A DNA stretch of 39,793 nt. Source: Agrobacterium pusense. Lineage in GTDB: Bacteria > Pseudomonadota > Alphaproteobacteria > Rhizobiales > Rhizobiaceae. Shown piece after piece: positions 15,343-24,697 of the stretch. How positions within the stretch are numbered: position 1 is the stretch's first letter; each line of letters opens with the position of its first letter. The DNA is taken from positions 1 through 39,793 of the forward strand of contig NZ_FNBB01000019.1 in NCBI RefSeq assembly GCF_900102105.1, read 5' to 3'. Both the position numbers and the translations under genes were made by a program. Under the pieces are notes generated by a model that was not told where the DNA came from, did not search any database, and was given only the letters and a program-made list of their open reading frames with translations.

Positions 15343-16344
15343 ATGAGTAAATCGTGGATGGTTCGCGCCGAGCGCAATGGTCGCTTGTTTGATACGTTTA
15401 AGGAAAAGTCTGTCGTTGCCATCGGCTGGCCCGCCCTGGGTGATCTGTCCCAGGCAAAAACCCGCAAAACCATCAGCGAGGCGCTTGCGAAATCCTATGC
15501 TGGTGCCAAGCCGCAGAGCCAGGCCATGGCGGCCGGCCAGCTTCATCGCTTCGTCAATGAGATGAGCATCGGCGACATGGTCGTTACCTACGATCCCTCG
15601 CGCCGAGTCTATTTGGTGGGCGAGATCGCCAGCGCCTATCGCCACGATACCTCGATCGATCCGGAGGACACGCAGGTCCGGTCCGTGCGATGGGATGGCG
15701 AAGTCAGCCGCGATCTCCTCTCTGTCGAAAGCCGCAATAGCCTCGGCTCCATATCGACCCTGTTTCGGCTATCCAACGATGTCGCGGCAGAACTGAAGAA
15801 AGCTTTGTCCGGCAATATCGCAACACCGCCTGAAAGTGCGGCGACCGCGGGCGAGGCCGCCGAAGAAGACCTTTTCGAATCGATGGCCAGCCGCGCCCAC
15901 GAGTTTATCAAGGACAAGGTGAACGCTCTGAGTTGGTCGGAAATGCAGGACCTCGTTGCGGGTCTGCTCCGTTCCCTCGGCTACAAGACGCGTGTGTCTG
16001 ACGCTGGCCCCGATCAAGGCAAGGACATTGTCGCCTCGCCCGATGGTTTTGGCTTTGAGGCACCCCGCATCGTTGTAGAGGTGAAGCATCGCAAAGGCTC
16101 CATGGGCGCGCCCGATCTGCGCAACTTCATTGCCGGACGGCATGACCTCGACAAGGGCCTTTACGTCAGCACCGGCGGCTTCACCCGTGAGGCCCGATAT
16201 GAAGCCGAACGCGCCCGTATCCCGACAGCACTCATGGATCTTGATGATCTGGTGAAAAGCCTGCTGGAGCAATATGATAAGCTTGATCTCGAGACCCAGC
16301 AGCTCATTCCCCTGAAGCGTATTTTCATACCAGCATGGTCTTAA
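15343..16344 (+). CDS. Mrr-like type IV restriction endonuclease, 333 aa
   Basis: A two-domain protein. Residues 1-160 (SKSWMVRAERNGRLFDTF.., VVAIGWPALGDLS, GDMVVTYDP) form the N-terminal sensing domain found in predicted Mrr-superfamily nucleases. Residues about 190-310 are the Mrr catalytic domain: SWSEMQDLVAGLLRSLGYKT, Asp228 in DQGKDIV and Glu246-x-Lys248 in VVEVKHR, a complete D-ExK set. Such enzymes cut DNA with foreign modification. The start at 15343 is preferred because AGGGGG lies six bases upstream. Only zero to 63 bases separate it from brxA, so it is probably the first gene of the BREX operon and complements it by attacking phages whose DNA is modified. Confidence 0.85.
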   Translation: MSKSWMVRAERNGRLFDTFKEKSVVAIGWPALGDLSQAKTRKTISEALAKSYAGAKPQSQAMAAGQLHRFVNEMSIGDMVVTYDPSRRVYLVGEIASAYRHDTSIDPEDTQVRSVRWDGEVSRDLLSVESRNSLGSISTLFRLSNDVAAELKKALSGNIATPPESAATAGEAAEEDLFESMASRAHEFIKDKVNALSWSEMQDLVAGLLRSLGYKTRVSDAGPDQGKDIVASPDGFGFEAPRIVVEVKHRKGSMGAPDLRNFIAGRHDLDKGLYVSTGGFTREARYEAERARIPTALMDLDDLVKSLLEQYDKLDLETQQLIPLKRIFIPAWS

Positions 16345-17028
16345 GTGAAAAGACACTTGATGATATCAGAGCCGCAGAGACAAAATGGCATGCTGGAGCA
16401 TCGACACGTGGCTAGTGAAGAGAAACATTCCTACAAGATGTCATTCGTCGTAGGCGGCTTGTTCCTAAACGAGAGCATCGAACTCGTTCACCTTCATGAT
16501 TCCGCAGCAGATTGGAATGAGACGCGGGAGCTCGCCCTTGCCCGAGGTATCACTTCGTTGCCCAAAGCAGATTCACGGCGTCGAATTCTTCGGGAGATTA
16601 TAAGCAGGCTTTCAAAGCTAACCGAGACGGAGGTCCGCCATTTCGCTGAGGCAGGAGACCGTATAGATCAGCAATCCTTGCTGTGGTTGGCAGTTTGCCG
16701 GGAGTACCGCTTCGTGCAAGAATTTGCGATTGAAGTTGTGCGAGAACGCTTCTTGTCTCTTCAAATCGAGTTGCCACTTCAGACCTTCGATACATTCTTC
16801 GCCGCAAAAGCTGAGTGGAATGAGGGGCTGGCGAAGATCAGCCCGGCCACAAGGACCAAGCTGCGCCAGATACTGTTCCGGATTATGCGTGAAGCGGGGA
16901 TCATCTCCCCCGAGAACACGATCCTCGCGAGCTACATTTCACCGCAACTGTACGGGATAATTTCAGAGCGAAACCCTTCTGATCTCCATATTTTTCCGGG
17001 CCTTAGATACGATAGAGGCATCGCATGA
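16345..17028 (+). CDS. brxA: BREX protein BrxA (DUF1819)
   Basis: A small helical protein, the first core gene of type 1 BREX. The family begins at SYKMSFVVGGLFLNESIEL, and the middle LLWLAVCREYRFVQEFAIEVVRERF and the end (SPQLYGIISERNPSDLHIFPG) fit BrxA. The start is uncertain: the GTG at 16345 directly follows the Mrr stop, an ATG is at 16360, and a GTG at 16408 has GGAG nine bases upstream and gives 206 aa, nearer the usual size. The last four bases overlap the brxB ATG. BrxA is a DNA-binding component of the defence complex in characterised systems. GC content looks lower than in brxC. Confidence 0.9.
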   Translation: MKRHLMISEPQRQNGMLEHRHVASEEKHSYKMSFVVGGLFLNESIELVHLHDSAADWNETRELALARGITSLPKADSRRRILREIISRLSKLTETEVRHFAEAGDRIDQQSLLWLAVCREYRFVQEFAIEVVRERFLSLQIELPLQTFDTFFAAKAEWNEGLAKISPATRTKLRQILFRIMREAGIISPENTILASYISPQLYGIISERNPSDLHIFPGLRYDRGIA

Positions 17029-17627
17029 GCCAGCCATCAACGCGAAAGGAGCGCTCTGCGCACCTTTTCAAGGTTATCACGAGCCAGCGGTTCTTAACGA
17101 AGCAAGGCCTCGGAAACGAGGTGCCGTTCTTCATTTATCCTTATGATGCGAAGGAGGGGCTGTCAGTAAACGAAGACAGGCGTGATCTCATCTCTCGAAT
17201 CCGTAACGAAGGCCTGGCTGTCTTGGACCTCAGCCTGTACGATCTGTCACTCGAAATTTTGACAGAGCGCGGGATACTTGAGCAGGTTCTCGAAATTGAG
17301 CCAGAGACGGACAAGGGCGAACTACGAGAGTTGCTCCAGTCGGTTCTGGATCCTCAAGCGAATCTGATCCCGAAAATCGCCGAAGCGATCTCATCCACAA
17401 CACACGACGTTATCTTCCTGTCCGGCGTCGGTGAGGTGTATCCGTATATTCGGTCGCACAACGTCCTGAACAATCTTCAGAGCACGGCGAAGGACAAGCC
17501 CACCGTTTTGTTCTTTCCCGGAAGCTACACCCACGCGCTTGCCACAGGGGCGTCTCTCGACCTCTTCGGCTGCCTCCACGACGACAAATACTACAGAGCT
17601 TTCAATATCTTGAATTACGAGGTCTGA
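17025..17627 (+). CDS. brxB: BREX protein BrxB (DUF1788)
   Basis: A 200-aa protein of normal BrxB length. Family hallmarks are FFIYPYDAKEGLSVNEDRRDLISRI, the segment VLDLSLYDLSLEIL, the strand DVIFLSGVGEVYPYIRSHNVLNNL, and the end VLFFPGSYTHALATG..LDLFGCLHDDKYYRAFNI. BrxB is essential in type 1 systems and is thought to bridge other Brx proteins. Its ATG overlaps the brxA stop (ATGA), and only three bases separate it from brxC. Confidence 0.93.
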   Translation: MSQPSTRKERSAHLFKVITSQRFLTKQGLGNEVPFFIYPYDAKEGLSVNEDRRDLISRIRNEGLAVLDLSLYDLSLEILTERGILEQVLEIEPETDKGELRELLQSVLDPQANLIPKIAEAISSTTHDVIFLSGVGEVYPYIRSHNVLNNLQSTAKDKPTVLFFPGSYTHALATGASLDLFGCLHDDKYYRAFNILNYEV

Positions 17628-17630
17628 TCC

Positions 17631-20600
17631 ATGACGATCGCGATGCGCGAAATTTTTCAGAACAATATTACTCGCTCGATCGACGGCGTCATCAAGGCCG
17701 ATGACGAAGCGAGCCTGAGGGTAGAGCTAGACGAATATGTCATAACGGGGGAAATCGGGCAGCGACTCGAACAGTTTCTTGAGGCCTATAATAATTATAG
17801 CACCGCCAACGGTGTCTGGATTTCGGGCTTCTTCGGCTCTGGTAAGTCACACCTTCTCAAGATGCTCGCCCTGCTGTTGGAGAACCGCGAAGTCGACGGC
17901 ATCAAAGCATTCGACATCTTCGCGCAGAAGGAAGAGGTAAAGAGCAGTCCGATGCTGGGCGGCGCGTTGCGTAAGGCCGTGTCTATTCCATCCAAATCGA
18001 TCCTCTTCAACATCGATCAGAAGGCGGATGTCATTTCGAAGACGGATGTCGATGCACTGCTGGCCGTATTTCAGAAGGTGTTCGATGAAATGTGCGGCTA
18101 TTACGGCAAGCAGCCGCACATTGCGCAGTTCGAACGGCAACTGGATGAGCGCGGGCAACTGGATGCCTTCAAGGCGGCGTTCCTTGAACTATCAGGGAAG
18201 CCCTGGGAAACACGGGGCAGAGAAGAGGCTCTGCTGGAAGCACGCAACATTGCTGCAGCATTCGCCCGCGCTACCGGGACGGACGCAGGAGATGCGAAAG
18301 ACATCCTGACCCAATATCGCAAGGATACGCGGGTTTCGATCGAGGATTTCGCCAACACGGTGAAAGCGTGGATCGATAGACAGGTGCCCAAGTTCCGGTT
18401 GAACTTCTTTGTCGATGAGGTCGGGCAATACATCGCCGACAACGTCAAGCTGATGACCAACCTTCAGACAATTGCTGAAAGCCTAAATACCAAGTGCAAA
18501 GGCCAGGCTTGGATCATCGTCACAGCGCAACAGGCCCTGACCGACGTCGTTGGAGACATGACAACGCGGCAGGAGAACGATTTTTCGAAGATCCAGGCCC
18601 GTTTTTCAAACCGTATGCCTTTGAACTCCGCCGATGTGGCAGAGGTTATCCAGAAGCGCCTGCTCTCGAAAACAAAAGAGGCAGAGATCAAGCTCGGAAA
18701 CCTTCACGACAAGGAAGCCGGAAATCTTCGAACCCTGTTCGATTTTGCCGATGGTTCCATCCCGCTGAAGAACTACCGCGATCGAAAACATTTCATCGAC
18801 AGCTATCCATTCCCGCCTTACCAGTACACGCTCTTCCAGATGGCGATTACCTCGCTTTCCGAACACAACGCGTTTGAAGGCAAGCACAGCTCCGTTGGCG
18901 AAAGGTCCATGCTGGGTGTGTTTCAGGAGGTCGCCAAAGCCCTGAAAGATATGGAAGTCGGCGGCCTGGCGACCTTTGATCGCATGTTCGATGGCATCCA
19001 GTCGGTCCTGAAGTCCGCTGTGCAGCAGTCCATCCAGATCGCCACCAAAAACCTTGATGATGCCTTCGCTCTGCGTGTGCTGAAGGCGCTGTTCCTGGTG
19101 AAATACGTCAAGGGATTCAGGTCGACCATTCGGAACATCAGCATCCTGTTGCTATCGGAATTCGATGCGGATCAGGCCGAGCAACGCCGGAAGATCGAGG
19201 AGGCGCTGGCTCGTCTTGAGCGTGAGACCTACATTCAGCGCAACGGCGATGTGTACGAGTTCCTCACCAATGAGGAAAAGGACGTCGAGGCAGAGATCAA
19301 GGCGCTCGATGTCGATCCGGCGGAGATTACCAAGGCTCTTGAAGAACTCGCTTTTGATACCATTCTGCGCCATCGCAAGATCAAGCATGTTACGACGGGC
19401 TATGAATATGCCTTCAGCCGCAAGCTCGACGACCATCTCCTAGCCCGCGAGTATGAGCTGTCCATCAACATCATCAGCCCTGAGAGTGATGATGTGTCTG
19501 CACCGGAAACGGTGCGCATGCGCAATCTCGGGCGGGAAGAACTGGCGGTTGTTCTGCAGCCGGATGTCCGGTTCATGAGAGATCTGCGTCTCTACCGCCA
19601 GACCGACAAATACATCCGGCAGTCGCGCACTGGCTCGCCACAGCCGGGCCGTGACCGCATCATTCTGGAAAAAGGCGAGCAGAATTCCCGTCGTGCGAAA
19701 GATCTGGAAGTCCGGCTTCGCAAGCTGATGGCCGATGCGCGCCTTTTCGTGCGCGGCGACGAGCTGGATATCGGTGGCGACGAGCCGCAGGAGCGGATCG
19801 TCAAGGCATTCCAATCCCTCGTCGATAAGGTCTACGTCAACTTGCCGATGCTGCGCGGCGTCACCTATCAGGAGTCTGACATCGCCAAGTCGGCAAGTCT
19901 CGCCAACGACCTTCTCGGTGATACCGGTTTGAAGGAGGAGGAGCAGGAAGTCCTCAATCACATTCAGGCGCAGTCACGCAACGGCGTGAAGGTGTCGGTC
20001 AAGTCTCTGACGGAACGGTTCGGTGCCAAGCCTTATGGTTGGCCGACCGTTGCCACGCTTTGCCTAACCGCCAGCCTTGTAGCCAAGGGCAAATGCGAGG
20101 CACGCTCCGATGGCTCGCTTTTGGAGGGTGCCAACCTGTCGCGCGCGCTGAACAACAGCCATATGCTGGCGAATGTCCTGCTGACGCCGCAACTGGAATT
20201 TTCGGCCTCCCAGATCCGCGCGGCCAAGGATCTTTACCGCGAACTGTTCGGCCAGCCTGCCGACGGGTCCGATGCCCGCACACTTGGCGGCGAGTGGGCG
20301 GAAAGCGCACGCAAACTTGCGGACGAGCTGAACCTGCTGTTGGCAAGGAAGCAAAACTACCCCTTCCTTGCGGCCTTGGAACCAATGCGGGACCTGATCG
20401 CGGAAATGGCCGGCAAACCTCCCGTTTGGTACATCACCGAGCCGTTGAAGCAGGAAGACGCACTACTGAACGCGAAAGAGGACATTCTCGACAAGATCCG
20501 CAGCTTCATGGCGGGCGCGCAGCGTGAGATCTATGATGACGTGCGCAAATTCCTGCAGTCGCAACAGGCCAGTATCGGCTATGTCGACGTCAACGCGGGC

Positions 20601-21158
20601 GAAAAGCTGAAAGCGGCGCTGAACGATCCCCATTGCTACAAGGGCAATGTCATCCAGTCGCTGAAGGCAGACCTTTACGCCCTGAAGGACAAGGTGGAGC
20701 TGGAGGTGCTGAAGGAGCGCAAGGCGGTGGTCGCGGCGGTGGATGAATGCGCCGAAAAGATTGTCTGGACGCCAGAGTTTCAGGCGCTGGATGCCGAGCA
20801 TCAGAAAAAAATCCGGTACAGCATCGAGAGCCATAAGGCAGGTATCGATGCCGTCCATATGATCCCGATCCTGCGGGATCGTGCCAATGGCGCGCGCACC
20901 AGCCTGATGCAGCAGATCCTGGCGGAAATTGCGCGGATGGCACCGCCGCCTGCCGTGCCTTCCAAGCCCGAAACGCCGGGCATGGGCGAGCGGCCCATGC
21001 GGCCGATCACGCCACCAACCTATATCAACGCTTCGCAAATCAAGGTGGCCTATCCACGCCCCTATCTCGCGGAAGAGGCCGATGTGGAGCAATACGTGAA
21101 TGAACTGCGCAAGACCCTGCTGGCCGAGATTGCCGCAGGCAAGAAAGTGATCGTCTGA
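17631..21158 (+). CDS. brxC: BREX ATPase BrxC
   Basis: A 1175-aa ATPase, the usual size for type 1 BrxC. The Walker A motif GFFGSGKS is at 66-73, and the Walker B-like strand RLNFFVDEVGQYIAD is near 255-268. The N-terminal MREIFQNNITRSIDGVIKADD and the conserved DEYVITGEI are typical. The long C-terminal half is largely helical. BrxC is needed for both methylation and phage exclusion and is thought to drive conformational steps of the complex. The TGA overlaps the pglX ATG (TGATGG), so the two are coupled. Confidence 0.95.
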   Translation: MTIAMREIFQNNITRSIDGVIKADDEASLRVELDEYVITGEIGQRLEQFLEAYNNYSTANGVWISGFFGSGKSHLLKMLALLLENREVDGIKAFDIFAQKEEVKSSPMLGGALRKAVSIPSKSILFNIDQKADVISKTDVDALLAVFQKVFDEMCGYYGKQPHIAQFERQLDERGQLDAFKAAFLELSGKPWETRGREEALLEARNIAAAFARATGTDAGDAKDILTQYRKDTRVSIEDFANTVKAWIDRQVPKFRLNFFVDEVGQYIADNVKLMTNLQTIAESLNTKCKGQAWIIVTAQQALTDVVGDMTTRQENDFSKIQARFSNRMPLNSADVAEVIQKRLLSKTKEAEIKLGNLHDKEAGNLRTLFDFADGSIPLKNYRDRKHFIDSYPFPPYQYTLFQMAITSLSEHNAFEGKHSSVGERSMLGVFQEVAKALKDMEVGGLATFDRMFDGIQSVLKSAVQQSIQIATKNLDDAFALRVLKALFLVKYVKGFRSTIRNISILLLSEFDADQAEQRRKIEEALARLERETYIQRNGDVYEFLTNEEKDVEAEIKALDVDPAEITKALEELAFDTILRHRKIKHVTTGYEYAFSRKLDDHLLAREYELSINIISPESDDVSAPETVRMRNLGREELAVVLQPDVRFMRDLRLYRQTDKYIRQSRTGSPQPGRDRIILEKGEQNSRRAKDLEVRLRKLMADARLFVRGDELDIGGDEPQERIVKAFQSLVDKVYVNLPMLRGVTYQESDIAKSASLANDLLGDTGLKEEEQEVLNHIQAQSRNGVKVSVKSLTERFGAKPYGWPTVATLCLTASLVAKGKCEARSDGSLLEGANLSRALNNSHMLANVLLTPQLEFSASQIRAAKDLYRELFGQPADGSDARTLGGEWAESARKLADELNLLLARKQNYPFLAALEPMRDLIAEMAGKPPVWYITEPLKQEDALLNAKEDILDKIRSFMAGAQREIYDDVRKFLQSQQASIGYVDVNAGEKLKAALNDPHCYKGNVIQSLKADLYALKDKVELEVLKERKAVVAAVDECAEKIVWTPEFQALDAEHQKKIRYSIESHKAGIDAVHMIPILRDRANGARTSLMQQILAEIARMAPPPAVPSKPETPGMGERPMRPITPPTYINASQIKVAYPRPYLAEEADVEQYVNELRKTLLAEIAAGKKVIV

Positions 21159-24100
21159 TGGATACCAATGGCTTGAAGAAATTCGCGCAGAGCGCCCGCA
21201 ACCTGCTGATCGATCAGGTGACCGCAAAACTGGCTGTGGTGCTGGACCCCGCCTCTGCGGCGCGACGCGAACAGCCGGCGGCGGTGAAGGCACTGGAAAG
21301 TGCAATCCGCCAGACCAACGAACGGCAGGTGATCGAACAGGTGGCCTATACCTGGTTCAACCGCTTCACGGCGCTGCGCTTCATGGACGTGAACGGCTAC
21401 ACCAATCCGCGCGTGGTCTCGCCCGCAGAAGGCGCGACACGACCGGAAATTCTGGCGGAAGCCATGGCGGGCAATCTGCCGGAAAAGGCACCGGCCACTA
21501 TTTCCGCTTTGCTGGAAGGCCGCAGCCCCTCCAACGATCCGCAGGCGGAAGCCTATCGGCTGCTTCTGGTTCATGCCTGCAATGCTTGGCATGGGGCCAT
21601 GCCTTTCCTGTTTGAAAAGGTGGGCGATTATACCGAACTCGTGATGCCGGAAGATCTGTTGTCGCCCACATCCATCCTCGCAAGGTTGCGCGAGGCGATG
21701 GCGGAGGATGCCTGCGCGGATGTCGAAATCATCGGCTGGCTCTACCAGTTCTATATTTCGGAAAAGAAGGATCAGGTCTTTGCCGGGCTGAAGAAGAACA
21801 TCAAGATCACGGCGGAAAACATTCCCGCCGCAACCCAGCTTTTTACCCCGCACTGGATTGTCCGCTATCTGGTGGAAAACTCGCTGGGGCGGCTGTGGCT
21901 GCTCAATCGCCCCGACTCGAAGCTCGCTGCGCAGATGGACTACTACATTGCGCCGGAAGAGCCGGAAACCGACTTCCTGAAGATCGGCAGGCCGGAAGAA
22001 ATCAAGATCTGCGATCCGGCCTGCGGCTCCGGGCATATGCTGACCTATGCCTTCGACCTGCTCCATGCGATCTATGAGGAGGAAGGCTATGACCCTACGG
22101 ATATCCCGGCGCTGATCCTCAAGCACAATCTCAGCGGCATCGAGATCGATGACCGCGCAGGCGCATTGGCAGCCTTTGCGCTTTCCATGAAGGCAGCGGC
22201 AAAACTCGGCCGTCGCCGCTTCCTGCGCATGGAGGTGAAGCCGGATATCGTCGTGCTGCAGAACGTCGCCTTCACCTCAGCCGAACTGACGGATGTGGCC
22301 GCTGTGGTGGGCAAGGATCTGTTCACGGAGGCGCTGCGCGACACGCTGACCCAGTTTGAACAGGCCAAGAATTTCGGCTCTCTGATCGTACCGAAACTGC
22401 GCGACCCCGCAGAAACGCTGCGGCTGGTGGAGGCACGGGATTTCAGTTCGGACCTGCTGTTGAAGGAAATGCAGGCGCGGGTTGTGGCGGTGCTGCGCAT
22501 GGCCGAGGCGCTGTCGCCGAGGTATCATGTGGTGGTGGCGAACCCACCGTATATGGGTAAGGGCAACATGAACCCGCAACTTGTAAATTTTACAAGGAAT
22601 CATTTCCCAGCCAGCAAGACGGATCTATTTGCCATGTTCATGGAACGTTGCCTGGAGTTGACGACATTTTCGGGCAACATGGCAATGATAAACATGCAGG
22701 CATGGATGTTTATCTCCTCTTACGAAAAACTCAGATCAAAGCTTCTTTCTGATCACGCCATTCTTTCGATGATTCACTTGGGCGAACGTGCCTTTGATAC
22801 CATCGGCGGAGCAGTAGTATCGACTACTGCATTCGTTCTACGCGCCAAGACACGTAGAGCATCAGTTTCCGAATTTGTTCGCTTGACTGAAGGAAGGTCA
22901 GAAGCCGAAAAGGAAGCGATGCTCCGTCATGCCATTGGCAACAGACCATCCGCGAACTTGTATGTTTTTTCACCTCAAGACTTTGAAAGAATTCCGGGAG
23001 AGCCGATCGCATACTGGCTCTCTGAACGTGTCCGGCGAATGTTCAAAGAAAACGAGCGTCTGGGTGACAATGTGGATGCCGGAAACGGTCTACAGACAAA
23101 TGATAACAATCTTTACCTGCGACAGTGGTTTGAAGTCGGAAGCGCCCAACTAGGTATAGGTATTTTAACTCGCGAACACGCTTCCGCCTCCGATAAAAAG
23201 TGGTTTCCGTACAACAAAGGCGGCGAGTTCCGGCGTTGGTACGGCAACTACGACTTCGTCATCGACTGGCAGAATGATGGAAGCAATATTAAAGAACGGA
23301 AAAGAATTGACCTCGCCGCTGGCCGCATTACCGCGAACAATTCAAAGTGCTGGAATGAGAAGTTCTACTTTAGCCGCTCCGTTAATTGGTCGGACGTAAC
23401 CACAGGAAAAAATTCATTCAGATACTCCAACGGATCGTTGTTCGATATCACAGCACCCTCAGCGTTTCCGTCAGATAAATACTCTGAATGGTTTTTGCTG
23501 GCGTTTCTCAACTCTAACCTGTGCAGCGAACTAAATGCGGTTCTAAATCCCACTTTACATTTCAATGTTGGCAATTTTCGAAACCTTCCGGCATTGGCTG
23601 GAACTGTCTCGGTGAGTGTTGCTGACATGAGAGCTCTGGTAGAAAAGGGAAAATCCGACTGGGACGCCTACGAAACCTCGTGGGATTTCACCACACTCCC
23701 CTTGCTCTCTCCCGAGCACCGGGACGAAACGCTGGAAACCACCTACGCCCGCCTGCGCGCCCACTGGCAGGAGATGACAGACGAGATGCAGCGGCTTGAG
23801 GAAGAGAACAACCGCATCTTCATCGACGCCTATGGACTTCAAGACGAGCTGACGCCGGACGTTCCAATCGAGGAAATCACGCTCACCTGCAACCCGGCCT
23901 ACCGCTATGGCGTGAAGGGCACGGTGGAAGAGCGGGAAGCGCGGTTGAAGGCCGACACCATGGCCGAGTTTCTCTCCTATGCCGTTGGCTGCATGTTCGG
24001 TCGCTACAGCCTCGATGCGCCGGGGCTGATCCTTGCCAATCAGGGTGAGACGCTTTCCGATTATCTGGCCCGTTTGGCGGACAAGGGCGTGACGCAGCCG

Positions 24101-24697
24101 AGCTTCATGCCGGATGCGGACAATGTGATCCCCGTGCTGGATGGCGACTGGTTTGCCGATGATATTGTCGGCCGCTTCCGCAAGTTCCTGCGCGTGACCT
24201 TTGGCGAAGAGCGATTTCGCGAGAACCTTGCCTTCATCGAGGCGCAGATTGGCGACATCCGCAAATACTTCACCCGGACCTTCTATGAGGACCATCTGAA
24301 GCGCTACAAGAAGCGGCCGATCTACTGGATGTTCTCTTCGCCTAAGGGCACTTTCCAGGCGCTGACTTACATGCACCGCTACCGGCCCGAGACGGTCTCC
24401 GTGCTTCTGAACGATTATCTGCGCGAGTTCATCCGCAAGCTGGAGGCCGAACGGGCCCGGCTGGAAAAACTTGAAGACGATCCTTCTGCCAGCCAAGCGC
24501 AAAAGACCAAGGCGATGAAGGATGCGAGCGCCATAGCCAAGCAGATCACCGAGCTGATGGAATGGGAACGCGATGTGATCTTCCCGCTAGCACAGAGGAA
24601 GATTGAGATCGATCTGGATGACGGTGTGAAGCGCAATTACCCGCTGTTCGGCGCAGCTTTGAAGCCCATCAAGGGGCTGGAGGCGGCGGATGAATGA
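21158..24697 (+). CDS. pglX: BREX adenine-specific DNA methyltransferase PglX
   Basis: A 1179-aa gamma-type N6-adenine methyltransferase. SAM-binding motif I DPACGSGHM is at 286-294 and the catalytic NPPY is at 462-465. In type 1 BREX it methylates one strand of a short non-palindromic site and marks self DNA. From about 22570 to 23690 (residues about 470-845) base composition and codon use become clearly AT-richer than either flank. This covers the expected target recognition region, while the surrounding parts match the GC-rich operon. The pattern suggests that the specificity segment was exchanged by recombination. The gene is intact. It overlaps pglZ by eight bases. Confidence 0.95.
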   Translation: MDTNGLKKFAQSARNLLIDQVTAKLAVVLDPASAARREQPAAVKALESAIRQTNERQVIEQVAYTWFNRFTALRFMDVNGYTNPRVVSPAEGATRPEILAEAMAGNLPEKAPATISALLEGRSPSNDPQAEAYRLLLVHACNAWHGAMPFLFEKVGDYTELVMPEDLLSPTSILARLREAMAEDACADVEIIGWLYQFYISEKKDQVFAGLKKNIKITAENIPAATQLFTPHWIVRYLVENSLGRLWLLNRPDSKLAAQMDYYIAPEEPETDFLKIGRPEEIKICDPACGSGHMLTYAFDLLHAIYEEEGYDPTDIPALILKHNLSGIEIDDRAGALAAFALSMKAAAKLGRRRFLRMEVKPDIVVLQNVAFTSAELTDVAAVVGKDLFTEALRDTLTQFEQAKNFGSLIVPKLRDPAETLRLVEARDFSSDLLLKEMQARVVAVLRMAEALSPRYHVVVANPPYMGKGNMNPQLVNFTRNHFPASKTDLFAMFMERCLELTTFSGNMAMINMQAWMFISSYEKLRSKLLSDHAILSMIHLGERAFDTIGGAVVSTTAFVLRAKTRRASVSEFVRLTEGRSEAEKEAMLRHAIGNRPSANLYVFSPQDFERIPGEPIAYWLSERVRRMFKENERLGDNVDAGNGLQTNDNNLYLRQWFEVGSAQLGIGILTREHASASDKKWFPYNKGGEFRRWYGNYDFVIDWQNDGSNIKERKRIDLAAGRITANNSKCWNEKFYFSRSVNWSDVTTGKNSFRYSNGSLFDITAPSAFPSDKYSEWFLLAFLNSNLCSELNAVLNPTLHFNVGNFRNLPALAGTVSVSVADMRALVEKGKSDWDAYETSWDFTTLPLLSPEHRDETLETTYARLRAHWQEMTDEMQRLEEENNRIFIDAYGLQDELTPDVPIEEITLTCNPAYRYGVKGTVEEREARLKADTMAEFLSYAVGCMFGRYSLDAPGLILANQGETLSDYLARLADKGVTQPSFMPDADNVIPVLDGDWFADDIVGRFRKFLRVTFGEERFRENLAFIEAQIGDIRKYFTRTFYEDHLKRYKKRPIYWMFSSPKGTFQALTYMHRYRPETVSVLLNDYLREFIRKLEAERARLEKLEDDPSASQAQKTKAMKDASAIAKQITELMEWERDVIFPLAQRKIEIDLDDGVKRNYPLFGAALKPIKGLEAADE

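Noticed and set aside
20463..21305. A 280-codon minus-strand frame opposite brxC/pglX
   Set aside because: It is antisense to two clear BREX genes across their junction and has no recognisable domain.
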